From: Halorubrum sp. CSM-61
Lineage (GTDB): Archaea; Halobacteriota; Halobacteria; Halobacteriales; Haloferacaceae
DNA length: 64,000 nt
Reading direction: 5' to 3'
Assembly: GCF_003781945.1 (NCBI RefSeq)
Contig: NZ_RJJW01000005.1
Coordinates: forward strand, 102,536 to 166,535
Below the pieces are notes generated by a model. That model made no database searches, was not told where the DNA came from, and saw only the letters and a program-made list of their open reading frames with translations. The position numbers and the translations under genes are program-made. Of this stretch, positions 27,047 through 35,768 are shown one piece after another. Each line of letters opens with the position of its first letter. Positions within the stretch are counted from its first letter, which is position 1.

Positions 27047-27961
27047 TTAGTTTTTCCCTCTCGTCGGCATCGGCGCCGTCGTGCGCTTGTGCGCCGAGGC
27101 GCGGTGGCGAGCGAGCAGATCCGCCACCGTCTCCTCGTCGACCTCGGTAGCCGACCGGTCGGCGATCGTCTCGGCGTCGAGCCCGCGGTCGACACCGAGC
27201 CGCAACACCGCGTCGATCACGTCGTAGGGGGCACCGAGGTCGTCGGCGTCGCGCTGTCCGGGGAGGAACCCCGCGGTCGGCGGCTTCTCGACGACGAACT
27301 CGGGCACGTCGAGCTCGGCGGCGAGCGCGCGAACGTCGGTCTTGTACAGGTGGCCGAGCGGCAGCAGGTCGGCGGCGCCGTCCCCGTGTTTCGTGACGTA
27401 GCCGAGCAGGTGTTCGCTCCGATTGGTCGTGCCGCAGACGAGGCGGTTCGTCGCGTTGGCGGCGAGGTACGCCATCGACATCCGGAGCCGAGCGATCGCG
27501 TTCCCCGAGCGGACCGGCTCGTCGTGGAGGTCGAACCGGTCGGGGGCGATCGCGCCGAACTGCGCGAACAGCGGCTGGAGGTGGACCGTGTCGTGCTCGA
27601 TCCCGAGCGCGTCCGCGAGCGCCTCGGCGTCGCGGGCGTGAGGCGCCCCGATCTTGTTACAGGGGAGGATGAGTCCGTACACCCGGTCGGCGCCGAGCGC
27701 CTCGACCGCCAGCGCCGCCGTGACCGTGGAGTCGAGGCCGCCGCTCATGTTGACGACCGCCCCGTCCGCGTTCGCGGCCGCGACCCGGTCGTCGACGAAC
27801 GTCCGGATCCGGTCGCGCTCCGCGGCCGGATCGGGCGGGTCCAACGGGTCAGCGTCGTCGAGGTCCTTTCGGGCCGGTGAGTCATCGCCGCTCGACGCGG
27901 CGGCCGCGGAGCGGTCGGGGACGGCGTCCGACTCGAACGCGGTCGGCTTCGAGTTACCCAT
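27047..27961 (-). CDS. nadE: NAD+ synthase (ammonia-dependent type)
   Basis: A 304-residue enzyme that amidates deamido-NAD to NAD using ATP. The ATP-pyrophosphatase P-loop VVNMSGGLDSTVTAAL is at about residues 72-87, followed by the dimer-core RLRMSMAYLAANATNRLVCGT, the GYVTKHGDGAADLLPLGHLYKT segment and the C-terminal EKPPTAGFLPGQRDADDLG. There is no glutaminase domain. The first 45 residues are a low-complexity extension. I use the ATG at 27961 rather than a longer frame. Confidence 0.94.
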   Translation of the reverse strand: MGNSKPTAFESDAVPDRSAAAASSGDDSPARKDLDDADPLDPPDPAAERDRIRTFVDDRVAAANADGAVVNMSGGLDSTVTAALAVEALGADRVYGLILPCNKIGAPHARDAEALADALGIEHDTVHLQPLFAQFGAIAPDRFDLHDEPVRSGNAIARLRMSMAYLAANATNRLVCGTTNRSEHLLGYVTKHGDGAADLLPLGHLYKTDVRALAAELDVPEFVVEKPPTAGFLPGQRDADDLGAPYDVIDAVLRLGVDRGLDAETIADRSATEVDEETVADLLARHRASAHKRTTAPMPTRGKN

Positions 27962-28405
27962 CGATTCGCCCCCCGGACGGCGGTTTCGGGGTAGAACCGT
28001 CTGTGGACGGTCCGCTCGAAACGCGCGATCTTCGGACGGTTCGAGCGGCACCCGGTTCGCGTGTGTACCGCGGACGCGTGGAGGCGTCGGGTCGAAAGCT
28101 CATGTTCGCCAGTCGCTTCCGAACGGACGGGTAAATACTCACGGTGAGACTTGTTTAAGGTATTACCCGAATTACGACGTATAAGATCTACTCTGTTCGT
28201 ACTTCTACACTGTATGTCAAATAATACCCAGAAAATACGAGAGATAGGAAGGGCGCGCGTCTCCGTGGTGGTGTTATACCACGCCTAGATTGTAAATCCG
28301 ATATTTTGTGACGAACAAAACCGTATCTCCGCGAGAAATATCTATTCAACAGTATAAGGGAGATTTAGCCAAACGTTTATACACCAAAATGCGATTGGTG
28401 CGTCC
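27962..28405. promoter_or_regulatory. 444-bp AT-rich regulatory region between nadE and an HTH regulator
   Basis: No gene seen. The right half (28140-28405) is far richer in A+T than its surroundings. It includes a 15-bp inverted repeat GTGGTGTTATACCAC (28268-28282). A TATA-like TTTATA about 28 nt before the regulator's ATG is followed by CACCAA-N7-TTGGTG (28382-28400). The last repeat sits between TATA and start, where a bound repressor would block initiation; autoregulation is an inference. Confidence 0.55.
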
Positions 28406-28939
28406 ATGTCGACGATACAGCTCACGAGCAGTCAGAAACGGGTGCTCACGGCCCTCGTGAACCTCGCGGAGAACGCGGACCGACCGGTGTCCGGTTCGCG
28501 GATCGCCGAGTCGATCGATCGAAACGCGGGGACGGTCCGAAACCGGATGCAGAGCCTGCGCGATATCGGGCTCGTCGAGGGAGTCGCCGGCCCCGAGGGC
28601 GGCTATGTCCCCACCGACGCCGCCTACGAGACCCTCGGCGTCGCACGGATGAACGACGCCGCCCGCACGCCCGTCGAACGCGAAGGCGACCCGGTAGAGG
28701 AGGTGAACGTCGAGGAGATCGACCTCTCCAGCGTCGCCAATCCCGAGTTGTGTCGGGCGGAACTCGTGATCCGCGGCCCGGTCGGCTCCTTCGACGCCGG
28801 CGATCGCGTGACCGTCGGTCCGACGCCGGGCGGTGGGCTCCGGCTCTCGGGGGTGGTCGACGCGACCCACGTCGACGGAAACACCCTATTGGTCCGCGTC
28901 GAGGGCATGGAGACGCCGGGCACGGAACGGGCGGCGTAG
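28406..28939 (+). CDS. HTH transcriptional regulator (Rrf2/TrmB-like winged helix)
   Basis: A 177-residue protein. Residues 5-75 form a winged helix: SSQKRVLTALVNLAEN, GSRIAESIDRNAGTVRNRMQSL as the recognition helix, and the wing GLVEGVAGPEGGYVPT. The C-terminal 90 residues include RAELVIRGPVGSFDAGDRVTVGPTPGGGLRL, probably a ligand-binding or dimerisation domain. The ATG at 28406 lies close behind a TATA box, so the mRNA is probably leaderless. An inverted repeat overlaps the promoter. Targets are unknown. Confidence 0.8.
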   Translation: MSTIQLTSSQKRVLTALVNLAENADRPVSGSRIAESIDRNAGTVRNRMQSLRDIGLVEGVAGPEGGYVPTDAAYETLGVARMNDAARTPVEREGDPVEEVNVEEIDLSSVANPELCRAELVIRGPVGSFDAGDRVTVGPTPGGGLRLSGVVDATHVDGNTLLVRVEGMETPGTERAA

Positions 28940-28953
28940 CGCAGGCAGCCGGC

Positions 28954-29844
28954 CTATCGGGTCGCATCGGTCTCCGCGATCCGGTCTCGGATCGCGCCCG
29001 TCGCCGCGGCGGCGTGTCGTGCGTCGCGGTAGCGCTCTCCGAGGGCGACGCGCGCGCTCTCGGCCGCCTCGGGGTCGACCGCGAAGGAGACGCCGTCGTA
29101 GGACACGTCCCAAAGGACCAGCGGCTCCGGAGGCGCGGGGCCGATCCCAAGCTCTCCTGGGACGGGTTCGGGAGCCAGCAGCCGGTCGATCAGGGTGAGG
29201 TCGGCCGCGCCGCGCCCGACCGCCCGAACCGTGGCGACCAGCCGGCGCACGAGCGCCCGCGGGAACCCACCGGCGCTCACCTCGACGACGAGGAGGTCGC
29301 CCTCTCGGGTCGCGCTCGCGGTTAGATCCCGGACCGTTCCGGTCTCGTCGCTCGTCAGGTTCTGGAAGTCGTGCTCGCCCGAGAGACGAGCGAGCGCGTC
29401 GCGGACGCGGTCGTCGTCGACGGCGTGGTCGCAGTTCGTACCCTCCTCGCCGCGAGCGGGCGCAAACAGGTGATACCGGTAGGTCCGCCGGACGGCGTCG
29501 TGGGTGGCGTGGAGCCCGTCCGGCGCGTCGGCGGCCGCCCACACGCGTACCGAGCCCGGGAGGTGCCCGTTGAACGCCCGCGGCGTGAGCCAGTCCGGCG
29601 CCGCGAACGCGACCGTCTGCGCGACCGCGGAGACGCCGGCGTCGGTCCGCCCCGCGGCGGCGTACCCAGGCGGCGTCGCGTGCGTCGGCCCGTCGCCGCG
29701 GTCGAGGACCCCGTGTTCGGCGAGCGCCCGCAGCAGGGTCCCCTCGACGGTCGTCGCGTGGGGCTGGCGCTGGAAGCCGGCGTACTCGCGGCCGTCGTAC
29801 GCGACCCGGAACGCGCGGGTCGCCGAGCGCGAGGCGTCGGTCAC
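28954..29844 (-). CDS. truA: tRNA pseudouridine synthase A
   Basis: A 296-residue enzyme making pseudouridine in the anticodon arm of tRNAs. The N-terminal YDGREYAGFQRQP and the catalytic AAGRTDAGVSA (aspartate nucleophile, about residue 70) are present, as are YRYHLFAP and the late VSAGGFPRALVRRLV. It shares a 4-bp overlap with the upstream UspA gene, so the two are probably transcribed together from the UspA promoter. Confidence 0.95.
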   Translation of the reverse strand: MTDASRSATRAFRVAYDGREYAGFQRQPHATTVEGTLLRALAEHGVLDRGDGPTHATPPGYAAAGRTDAGVSAVAQTVAFAAPDWLTPRAFNGHLPGSVRVWAAADAPDGLHATHDAVRRTYRYHLFAPARGEEGTNCDHAVDDDRVRDALARLSGEHDFQNLTSDETGTVRDLTASATREGDLLVVEVSAGGFPRALVRRLVATVRAVGRGAADLTLIDRLLAPEPVPGELGIGPAPPEPLVLWDVSYDGVSFAVDPEAAESARVALGERYRDARHAAAATGAIRDRIAETDATR

Positions 29845-30338
29845 TCCGCGTCGGAGACGTCGTCCGCGTCGGCGTCCTCGCCCGCGACTGCACCCTCATC
29901 CCCCTTATCGCGGTCGGCCATCGGCACCGTGACGACCGGGACGGGGGAGACGCGCACCACCTTTTCGGTGACGCTCCCGAGGAGGACGCGCCGGATCCCG
30001 GAGCGCGCGTGGCTCGGCATCACGACCATGTCGGCGCCCACGTCGCCGATCGCGTTCTCGATGACCTCGAGGGGCTCGCCGCGAATCACGTTACCGACCA
30101 CGTCGACGCCGGCCGACTCCAGCTCCGCCGTCACCGTCTCGACCCGCTCCTCGGCCGCGTCCTCGACGCGCTCCGCGAACGCGCCGGCCTGAGGCCCGCG
30201 CAGCGTCTGGGCGACCGTGTCGATCGCGGAGACGACGTGGACGGTCGCGTCGTACCGCTCCGCGAGGCTCTTCGCGTGCGGGATCGCGTCGTTCGCCTTC
30301 CCGCCCGGCGCCACGGGGAGGAGGATGTCGTCGTACAT
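29841..30338 (-). CDS. universal stress protein, UspA family
   Basis: A 165-residue single Usp domain followed by a 25-residue acidic tail. The start MYDDILLPVAPGG and the ATP-binding signature near the end (VMPSHARSGIRRVLLGSVTEKVVR, a G-2x-G-9x-G(S/T) type motif) are clear. These proteins bind ATP and act in stress responses. The ATG at 30338 begins the Usp fold exactly; a much longer frame upstream is not coding. Its stop overlaps the truA start by 4 bp. Confidence 0.92.
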   Translation of the reverse strand: MYDDILLPVAPGGKANDAIPHAKSLAERYDATVHVVSAIDTVAQTLRGPQAGAFAERVEDAAEERVETVTAELESAGVDVVGNVIRGEPLEVIENAIGDVGADMVVMPSHARSGIRRVLLGSVTEKVVRVSPVPVVTVPMADRDKGDEGAVAGEDADADDVSDAE

Positions 30339-30415
30339 ACGTGAGGGTCCGCCCGCCGAGTGGAAAACGGTACCGGCCGTCGCGAAACGGGACGCGAGGA
30401 CCTGGAGACGCGGCG

Positions 30416-30616
30416 CTACAGCCCGAGCGAGTCGAGCAGGTCGAAGCCGACGCCGGCGTAGCCGACGAGCTTGAACCCGAGGTAGATCCCGACGATCGCC
30501 ACCACCCCCGGCAGTTCGGGCGGGGCGGGGATCGGGACGCGGAGGAAGGCGAACAGCGCGCCGACCGTGAGGCCGACGATCAGGGCCGCGGCCGTCATCA
30601 CGGGCGTGGAACTCAT
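30416..30616 (-). CDS. XapX domain (DUF1427) small membrane protein
   Basis: A 66-residue protein with two hydrophobic helices and the XapX pattern [30 protein letters not shown]. The function of XapX proteins is unknown; some sit beside transport genes. I start at MSSTPV (30616); an ATG nine codons upstream (MSRRRRTDD) is possible and would add a basic N-terminus. It is divergent from the cyclophilin gene. Confidence 0.85.
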   Translation of the reverse strand: MSSTPVMTAAALIVGLTVGALFAFLRVPIPAPPELPGVVAIVGIYLGFKLVGYAGVGFDLLDSLGL

Positions 30617-30749
30617 GTCGTCGGTTCGGCGGCGTCGACTCATAAGGGCGGCGTTCCCGACCGATGCGGTGCGATCTGTGGGGGCCGGCCGATCCCCGGC
30701 TACGCCGCGGATGGGCAGGGTTTTCAGACGGGCGCCCCTCCACGGGGAC

Positions 30750-31316
30750 ATGGCACGAGAGGTTTCCAACCCCGACAACCCGCAGGTGACGCTGCAGACG
30801 AATCACGGCGACGTCGTCGTCGAGCTGTTCGCCGACCGCGCGCCGAAGACGGTCGAGAACTTCCTCGGACTGGCGCGTCACGACCCCGCGGCCGACGCCG
30901 ACCCCGCCCGCGACACGAACACGTGGGAGGACCCCGAGAGCGGTGAGGTCCGCGGCGACTCGCTGTACGAGGGCAACGTCTTCCACCGCGTCATCGAAGA
31001 CTTCATGATCCAGGGCGGCGACCCGCAGGAGTCCGGTCGCGGCGGCCCCGGCTACCAGTTCGACGACGAGTTCCACGACGACCTCACCCACGACGGCCCG
31101 GGAATCCTCTCGATGGCGAACTCCGGCCCGAACACGAACGGCTCGCAGTTCTTCATCACGCTGGACGCCACGCCCCACCTCGACGGCAAGCACGCCGTCT
31201 TCGGGCAGGTCATCGACGGGATGGACGTGGTCGAGGATATCGGCTCCGTCCCGACCGACCGCCGCGACGAGCCCCGCGACACGGTCGAGATCGAGCAGGT
31301 CACGGTCGACGAGTAA
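30750..31316 (+). CDS. peptidyl-prolyl cis-trans isomerase, cyclophilin type
   Basis: A 188-residue cytoplasmic cyclophilin that catalyses proline isomerisation in folding proteins. Catalytic and binding-pocket segments are visible: [20 protein letters not shown] (active arginine and the FMIQGGD signature), [17 protein letters not shown] and [18 protein letters not shown]. An insertion of about 25 acidic residues follows the first helix, as in other haloarchaeal members. The start at 30750 (MAREVSNPD) gives the normal length. Confidence 0.95.
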   Translation: MAREVSNPDNPQVTLQTNHGDVVVELFADRAPKTVENFLGLARHDPAADADPARDTNTWEDPESGEVRGDSLYEGNVFHRVIEDFMIQGGDPQESGRGGPGYQFDDEFHDDLTHDGPGILSMANSGPNTNGSQFFITLDATPHLDGKHAVFGQVIDGMDVVEDIGSVPTDRRDEPRDTVEIEQVTVDE

Positions 31317-31382
31317 GACGGCGATCCGGGATATTCCTTTTAAGCGGTTGGCGTTGATCCGATAGCGATCGGCTTCTCTGTG

Positions 31383-31780
31383 GTGAACACCTCCAAAGCC
31401 CCAGCCGCTCGGCTATACGTGTTTGACTGCGGATCGGCGGCGAACACCTCCAAAGCCCCAGCCGCTCGGCTATACGTGTTTGACTGCGGATCGGCGGCGA
31501 ACACCTCCAAAGCCCCAGCCGCGAGGAGCGCGGAGGCGATGTAAGCACCGCAAGGAGCGAGTGAAACGAGCGACTGAGGAGCGCAGCGAGCGTGCGCGCT
31601 CCTCGCGGCTGCCCCTTTGAGTCCCGCCCGCCGTACCGCACAGCACCTCACGCCTCCCCAGCCTCGTCGGCCGGCCTCCGCTTCGCGCCGGCCGCCCGAC
31701 TCCCTCGCACCGGCGGTTTCGCGGCCCTTCGGGCCGCTCACCGGGACGCGCCACCGCACAGCTATTTATAAGTAATCGCG
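31383..31780 (-). repeat. structured intergenic element, copy 2 (with inverted loop)
   Basis: On the minus strand: TATA-like box (about 31763-31772), GCGGTGGCGCG, hairpin with GCGGCCC arms, a variable hairpin (31669-31675 with 31687-31693), GAGGCTGGGGAGG, GGGACTCAAAGGGGCAG, and a large stem (31516-31531 with 31596-31611, 16 bp perfect). It ends in GGGGCTTTGGAGGTGTTC repeated three times. The 64-bp segment inside the large stem is in the opposite orientation to that of copies 1, 3 and 4. It lies directly after the stop of the codirectional dehydrogenase gene and converges with the cyclophilin gene. Confidence 0.88.
31385..31520 (-). repeat. 57-bp tandem repeat, two full units and one partial
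   Basis: Units begin at 31385, 31442 and 31499, a period of exactly 57 bp, with the full units essentially identical. Each has the conserved GGGGCTTTGGAGGTGTTC block and a GTATA core. The array forms the 3' end of element copy 2; copy 3 has a diverged two-unit version. Confidence 0.92.
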
Positions 31781-31798
31781 ATCTACCCAGTAGTCAGC

Positions 31799-32746
31799 TC
31801 AAACGACCCGATTCTCCAGTTCCTCGCCGCCGTCGAGTCGACCGACGTTCTCGGCGAGGATGTCGGCGACGCGCTCGTAGTAGTGCGGGGTGTGGCCGGC
31901 GTTGTGCGGGGTGATCGTGACGTTGCCGAGCCCCCACAGCGGGTGGTCCTCGGGGAGCGGCTCGGGGTCGGTCACGTCGAGCGCGGCCCCGCGGATGCGG
32001 CTGTTCCGGAGCGCCGAGACGAGCGCGTCGGTGTCGACGACCGGACCGCGGGCGATGTTGACGAGGACCGCGTCGGCTCGCATTGTCCGGAGCGCGTCGG
32101 CGTCGACGAGCCCCCGGGTCGCCTCCGTGAGCGGGCACGCGAGCACCACGTACTCGGCGTCCGCGATCGCGTCGTGGAACTCGTCGAACCCGTACACCTC
32201 GTCTGTCGGGCCGCCCTTCTCGGGCGAGTACCGGACGCCGGTCGTGTCCACGTCGAAGGGCTCCAACCGGTCCACGACCGCCTCGCCGATCGCGCCGAGC
32301 CCGACGATCGCGACGGTCGAGCCGTACACCTCGGTCGTCTCGTAGCTCCGCCACTCCCGGCGCTCCTGCTGGCGGTGCGCGCGCGCCCATTGGCGGGCGT
32401 GGGTGATCATCGACCCGAGGACGTGCTCGGCGATGTTCGGCCCGTGGACGCCCGAGGCGTTCGTCAGGGCGACGCCGTGGTCCTCGAGCGCGTCTCGGGG
32501 GAGGTGGCCGGTCCCGGCGAACACGCACGCGAACAGCTCCAGGTTCTCGGCGGCGGCCAGCAGCTCCTCGTCGACGTCGAGCCCGACCGCGATCCGCGCG
32601 GTTTCGAGCAGCTCGCGCTCCTCCGCCGGCGTCCGAGCCAGCGCGACCGATCGGTCCGGGAGCCGCTCGCGGATCGCCGCTGCCAGCTCCTCGCCGCCGG
32701 AGCCGTGGATCGTCTGTCGCAACACGACGATGTCTGGGTCGCTCAT
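31799..32746 (-). CDS. D-2-hydroxyacid dehydrogenase (NAD-dependent)
   Basis: A 315-residue enzyme of the D-isomer 2-hydroxyacid dehydrogenase family. The NAD-binding motif VGLGAIG is mid-protein (about residues 146-152). Catalytic residues fit the family: arginine in VNIARGPVVDTDAL, glutamate in DVTDPEPLPEDHPLW and histidine in ITPHNAGHTP. The substrate could be glyoxylate/hydroxypyruvate or another 2-oxoacid. Element copy 2 begins only about 20 bp after its stop codon. Confidence 0.9.
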   Translation of the reverse strand: MSDPDIVVLRQTIHGSGGEELAAAIRERLPDRSVALARTPAEERELLETARIAVGLDVDEELLAAAENLELFACVFAGTGHLPRDALEDHGVALTNASGVHGPNIAEHVLGSMITHARQWARAHRQQERREWRSYETTEVYGSTVAIVGLGAIGEAVVDRLEPFDVDTTGVRYSPEKGGPTDEVYGFDEFHDAIADAEYVVLACPLTEATRGLVDADALRTMRADAVLVNIARGPVVDTDALVSALRNSRIRGAALDVTDPEPLPEDHPLWGLGNVTITPHNAGHTPHYYERVADILAENVGRLDGGEELENRVV

Positions 32747-32832
32747 GGGGGAGAAACTCGACGCAACGGATAAAAAGGGTGGCCGTCCGGCGACCGGTGC
32801 CGGATCCGTCGGGCGTGTCCGGCGGTGTCCGC

Positions 32833-34059
32833 CTACTTCAGCGCCGCGTCGAACGCCCGCCGGAGGTCCGCCTTCATGTCGTCGACGTGCTCGATCCCCA
32901 CCGAGACGCGGATGAGCCCGTCGGTGAGCCCGGCCGCGAGCCGCTCTTCACGGGGGATCGCCGCGTGGGTCATCGCGGCCGGCTGCTCGATCAGGCTCTC
33001 GACGCCGCCGAGCGACTCCGCGAGCGTGAACACCTCGGTCTCGCTGACCACGGCCGACGCCTGATCGAGGGTGCCGTCGAACTCGAACGAGAGCATGCCC
33101 CCGAACGCGTCCATCTGCTCCGCCGCGAGCTCGTGGTCCGGGTGGCTCTCCAGTCCGGGGTAGTAGACGCGGCTCACGTCCTCGTGGTCCTCCAGCCACC
33201 GCGCCAGTTCCATCGCGTTCTCGCAGTGGCGGTCCATCCGGACGGAGAGCGTCTTCGTCCCGCGCAACACGAGAAAGGAGTCGAACGGGCCCGGCGTCGC
33301 GCCCACCGAGTTCTGGTAGAAGCCGAGCCGCTCGTCGAGGTCGGCGTCGTCGACGATCAGCGCGCCGCCGATGGTGTCGGAGTGACCGCCGAGGTACTTC
33401 GTCAGCGACTGGGAGACGATGTCGGCACCGTGTTCGAGCGGGCGCTGGAGGTACGGGGTCGCGAACGTGTTGTCGACCGCACAGAGCGCGTCCGCCTCGT
33501 GAGCGATCTCGGCGAGCGCGCCGATGTCGTTGACGTTCATCAGGGGGTTCGTCGGCGTCTCGACCCACACGAGCTCCGTCTCCTCGCGCAACGCCGCCCG
33601 GACCGCGTCGTGGTCGGTCGTGTCGACGAAGGAGGTCTCTAAGTCGTACTGCTCGTACACCTGCGTGAGGATGCGGTGGGTCCCGCCGTACACGTCGTCG
33701 CCGGCGACGACGTGGTCGCCCGCCTCCAGCAGGTTGAGAACGGTGTTTATCGCGGCCATCCCGGAGGCGAAACAGCGCGCGTGGCTCCCCGACTCCAGCG
33801 AGGCGAGGTTGGCCTCGAGGTCGGTCCGGGTCGGGTTCCCGGTCCGGCTGTACTCGTACCCGCGGTGTTCGCCCGGTCCGTCCTGTTTATACGTGGAGTT
33901 CGCGTGGATCGGCGTCATCAGCGCGCCGGTCTCCGGGTCGGGCTCCTGGCCGGCGTGGATCGCCCGGGTCTCGAAGCGGTAGTCGTCGGCGTCGCTCTCG
34001 CGGGATCCGCCCCCCTCGCGGGAGTCGTCGCCCTCGACGTCGTCGGATCGGTCGCTCAT
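32833..34059 (-). CDS. cystathionine gamma-synthase/lyase family PLP enzyme
   Basis: A 408-residue PLP enzyme of the Cys/Met metabolism family. Visible are the [22 protein letters not shown] region that contacts PLP phosphate, CFASGMAAI, the [13 protein letters not shown] segment and the catalytic lysine in [13 protein letters not shown]. The first 25 residues are an acidic extension. Members form cystathionine or cleave it or homocysteine derivatives; sequence alone does not separate synthase from lyase. Alone between the dehydrogenase gene and tRNA-Glu. Confidence 0.93.
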   Translation of the reverse strand: MSDRSDDVEGDDSREGGGSRESDADDYRFETRAIHAGQEPDPETGALMTPIHANSTYKQDGPGEHRGYEYSRTGNPTRTDLEANLASLESGSHARCFASGMAAINTVLNLLEAGDHVVAGDDVYGGTHRILTQVYEQYDLETSFVDTTDHDAVRAALREETELVWVETPTNPLMNVNDIGALAEIAHEADALCAVDNTFATPYLQRPLEHGADIVSQSLTKYLGGHSDTIGGALIVDDADLDERLGFYQNSVGATPGPFDSFLVLRGTKTLSVRMDRHCENAMELARWLEDHEDVSRVYYPGLESHPDHELAAEQMDAFGGMLSFEFDGTLDQASAVVSETEVFTLAESLGGVESLIEQPAAMTHAAIPREERLAAGLTDGLIRVSVGIEHVDDMKADLRRAFDAALK

Positions 34060-34176
34060 ACCCGACGGTCGTCGCCGAGGGAAGTGATTCTTCCCCTTCC
34101 GGGGCGGTCAGAGGCGAGGGAGAGATGGAATCCGCGAGCCACAGCGCGGCCGCTGGCGGCGTGAGACCGTGAGAAG

Positions 34177-34287
34177 TGCTCGGTCAGGGATTTGAACCCT
34201 GGTCGTCGGCTGTCTTCCAAACCGGCGCGCCGTCGCGCCGCGTCTGCCGAAAGGCCAACATGATTGGCCGGACTACACCAACCGAGC
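34177..34287 (-). tRNA. tRNA-Glu (anticodon TTC) with a 36-nt archaeal intron
   Basis: On the minus strand: acceptor GCTCGGT with discriminator A, D arm with AGTCCGGCCAATCAT, anticodon stem TTGGC/GCCGA and T arm GGTTCAAATCC. The loop starts CTTTCG and ends A; removing 34212-34247 leaves a normal 7-nt loop CTTTCGA with anticodon TTC. The junction folds as a canonical bulge-helix-bulge: central helix CTTT/GAAG, three-base bulges CGG and ACA, inner helix CAGAC/GTTTG. The tRNA splicing endonuclease should remove it. Mature length 75 nt. Confidence 0.92.
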
Positions 34288-34716
34288 GCAATTTCGGCTT
34301 GTGCCCCATCCAATTTAACTCTTCTTAACTCGCCGCACCGTGGGAGGCGTCGGCAGGGTCACGTCGTCCGGTTCGGCCCGGGCCCCGGCCCGCTGTCAGT
34401 CCTCGTTTCGGTTCGGGTCCTGGTCGTCGCGCCCGCGGTGGGCTCGACCATCGCCGACGTCGCGGCCGACGTGAGTCCCGGAGCGGGAATTGACGGTTCC
34501 GACCCCGAATTTGCTGTGAACGCCGGTGTCTCGATCCAATTCCGGGGGAAAGTATATAGTCCTATATAAAACATAGTGGGATAATCACCGACCGATATTT
34601 CTGCCGGACGATGTTCGAACGCTCATTTAAGTACCGATATATCGACGGGTAGAGGCCGTAGTACCCCGGTATATATTTCGAACAGATTTAAGGTATATGG
34701 GATGTGATATCGTGGT
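34288..34716. promoter_or_regulatory. 430-bp intergenic region with the phoU promoter
   Basis: No gene seen. The right half is AT-rich and holds several TATA-like sites: a 16-bp palindrome TATATAG-TC-CTATATA at 34553-34568, GTATATATTT near 34670, and ATTTAAGG about 27 nt before the PhoU ATG, which would give a leaderless mRNA. The palindrome could be an operator or a two-way promoter core. Confidence 0.5.
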
Positions 34717-35715
34717 ATGGAGACGAGGAAGGTGCAAGTCACCGGCGGTTCGACGTACACGGTCTCGATTCCGAAGACGTGGGCGACCGACAACGACGTC
34801 GAGGCGGGAACGGAGATCGAGTTCCATCCCGACGGTGACTCGCTGTTCCTCACGCCGCGCTCCGAGGAGGAGCGCACCCGCGGGACGCTCGATATCTCGG
34901 ATCTGTCGGGACAGGCGCTCACCCGCGCCGTGACGACGATGTACGTCAGCGGGTTCGACGTGATCGAACTCGAAGGAGCCGAGATCACCACCGAGCAGCG
35001 GTCGACGGTCCGCGAGGCGGTCCAGAGCCTCGTCGGACTGGAGGTGTTAGAGGAGACCCGCGACCGAGTGGTCGTCCAGGACCTCCTCGACTCCTCTGAG
35101 CTGTCGATCCACAACGCGGTCACGCGGATGCGGCTGATCTCGCTGTCGATGCTCGAGGACGCCATCGCGGCGCTCTCCGAACGCGACCACGACCTCGCGC
35201 GCGACGTGATCGGACGGGACGACGACCTCGACCGGCTCTGGCTCGTCGTCTCGCGGATCTTCCGGGCGACCCTCCGGACGCCGAAGGCGGCCGAGGAGCT
35301 CGGGCTCCCGCGCGAGGAGTGTTTCGACTACCACTCCAGCGCCCGCCAACTGGAGCGGATCGGCGACCACGCGACGAAGATCGCCCATCTGACGCTGAGC
35401 ATCGAGGAACCGCTGCCCGACGACGTGGTCGAGGCGGTCAACGACCTCTACGGCGACGCGGTCGAGGTGATCGACACGTCGATGGACGCGCTGTTCGCGG
35501 ACGACAGCGAGGAGGCGACCGCCCTCGCGAACGAGGCGCGCACCGGCGTCCGGGCGATCGACGAGCGGGTGCGCGCGATCGACGAGCTGCTCCGCGAGCT
35601 GGACCCGACCCGCGCGCAGCTGCTCGGGCTGGTCGTCGACTCCGTGCTCCGGTCGGCCGACTACGGCGGTAACGTCGCGGAGACGGCGCTACAGAAGGCC
35701 GCGCCGACGCCGTGA
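34717..35715 (+). CDS. AbrB/PhoU-type phosphate regulator
   Basis: A 332-residue protein. Residues 1-45 form an AbrB-like DNA-binding fold (KVQVTGGSTYTVSIPKTWA), and residues from about 115 form two PhoU repeats of helices with YHSSARQLERIGDHATKIAHL, the metal-binding E/D-rich helix. This AbrB-PhoU fusion is typical of haloarchaea and is believed to tune phosphate uptake. The promoter upstream is unusually rich in TATA-like sites. The ATG at 34717 begins the AbrB strand. No Pst operon is adjacent. Confidence 0.88.
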   Translation: METRKVQVTGGSTYTVSIPKTWATDNDVEAGTEIEFHPDGDSLFLTPRSEEERTRGTLDISDLSGQALTRAVTTMYVSGFDVIELEGAEITTEQRSTVREAVQSLVGLEVLEETRDRVVVQDLLDSSELSIHNAVTRMRLISLSMLEDAIAALSERDHDLARDVIGRDDDLDRLWLVVSRIFRATLRTPKAAEELGLPREECFDYHSSARQLERIGDHATKIAHLTLSIEEPLPDDVVEAVNDLYGDAVEVIDTSMDALFADDSEEATALANEARTGVRAIDERVRAIDELLRELDPTRAQLLGLVVDSVLRSADYGGNVAETALQKAAPTP

Positions 35716-35768
35716 GCTGAGGTTCTCCGAACGACCACGACCGCCGGTCGGATCGCCGGAGAAGCGGG

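Noticed and set aside
30666-31193. Extension of the UspA frame upstream of 30338
   Set aside because: It overlaps the cyclophilin and XapX genes and the Usp domain starts exactly at the chosen ATG.
31300-31759. Several open frames across the element copies, including repeated peptide runs such as GALEVF and RLGLWRCS
   Set aside because: They follow directly from the 57-bp repeats and hairpin arms. The elements vary in ways that keep base pairing rather than protein sequence, and frames break between copies.
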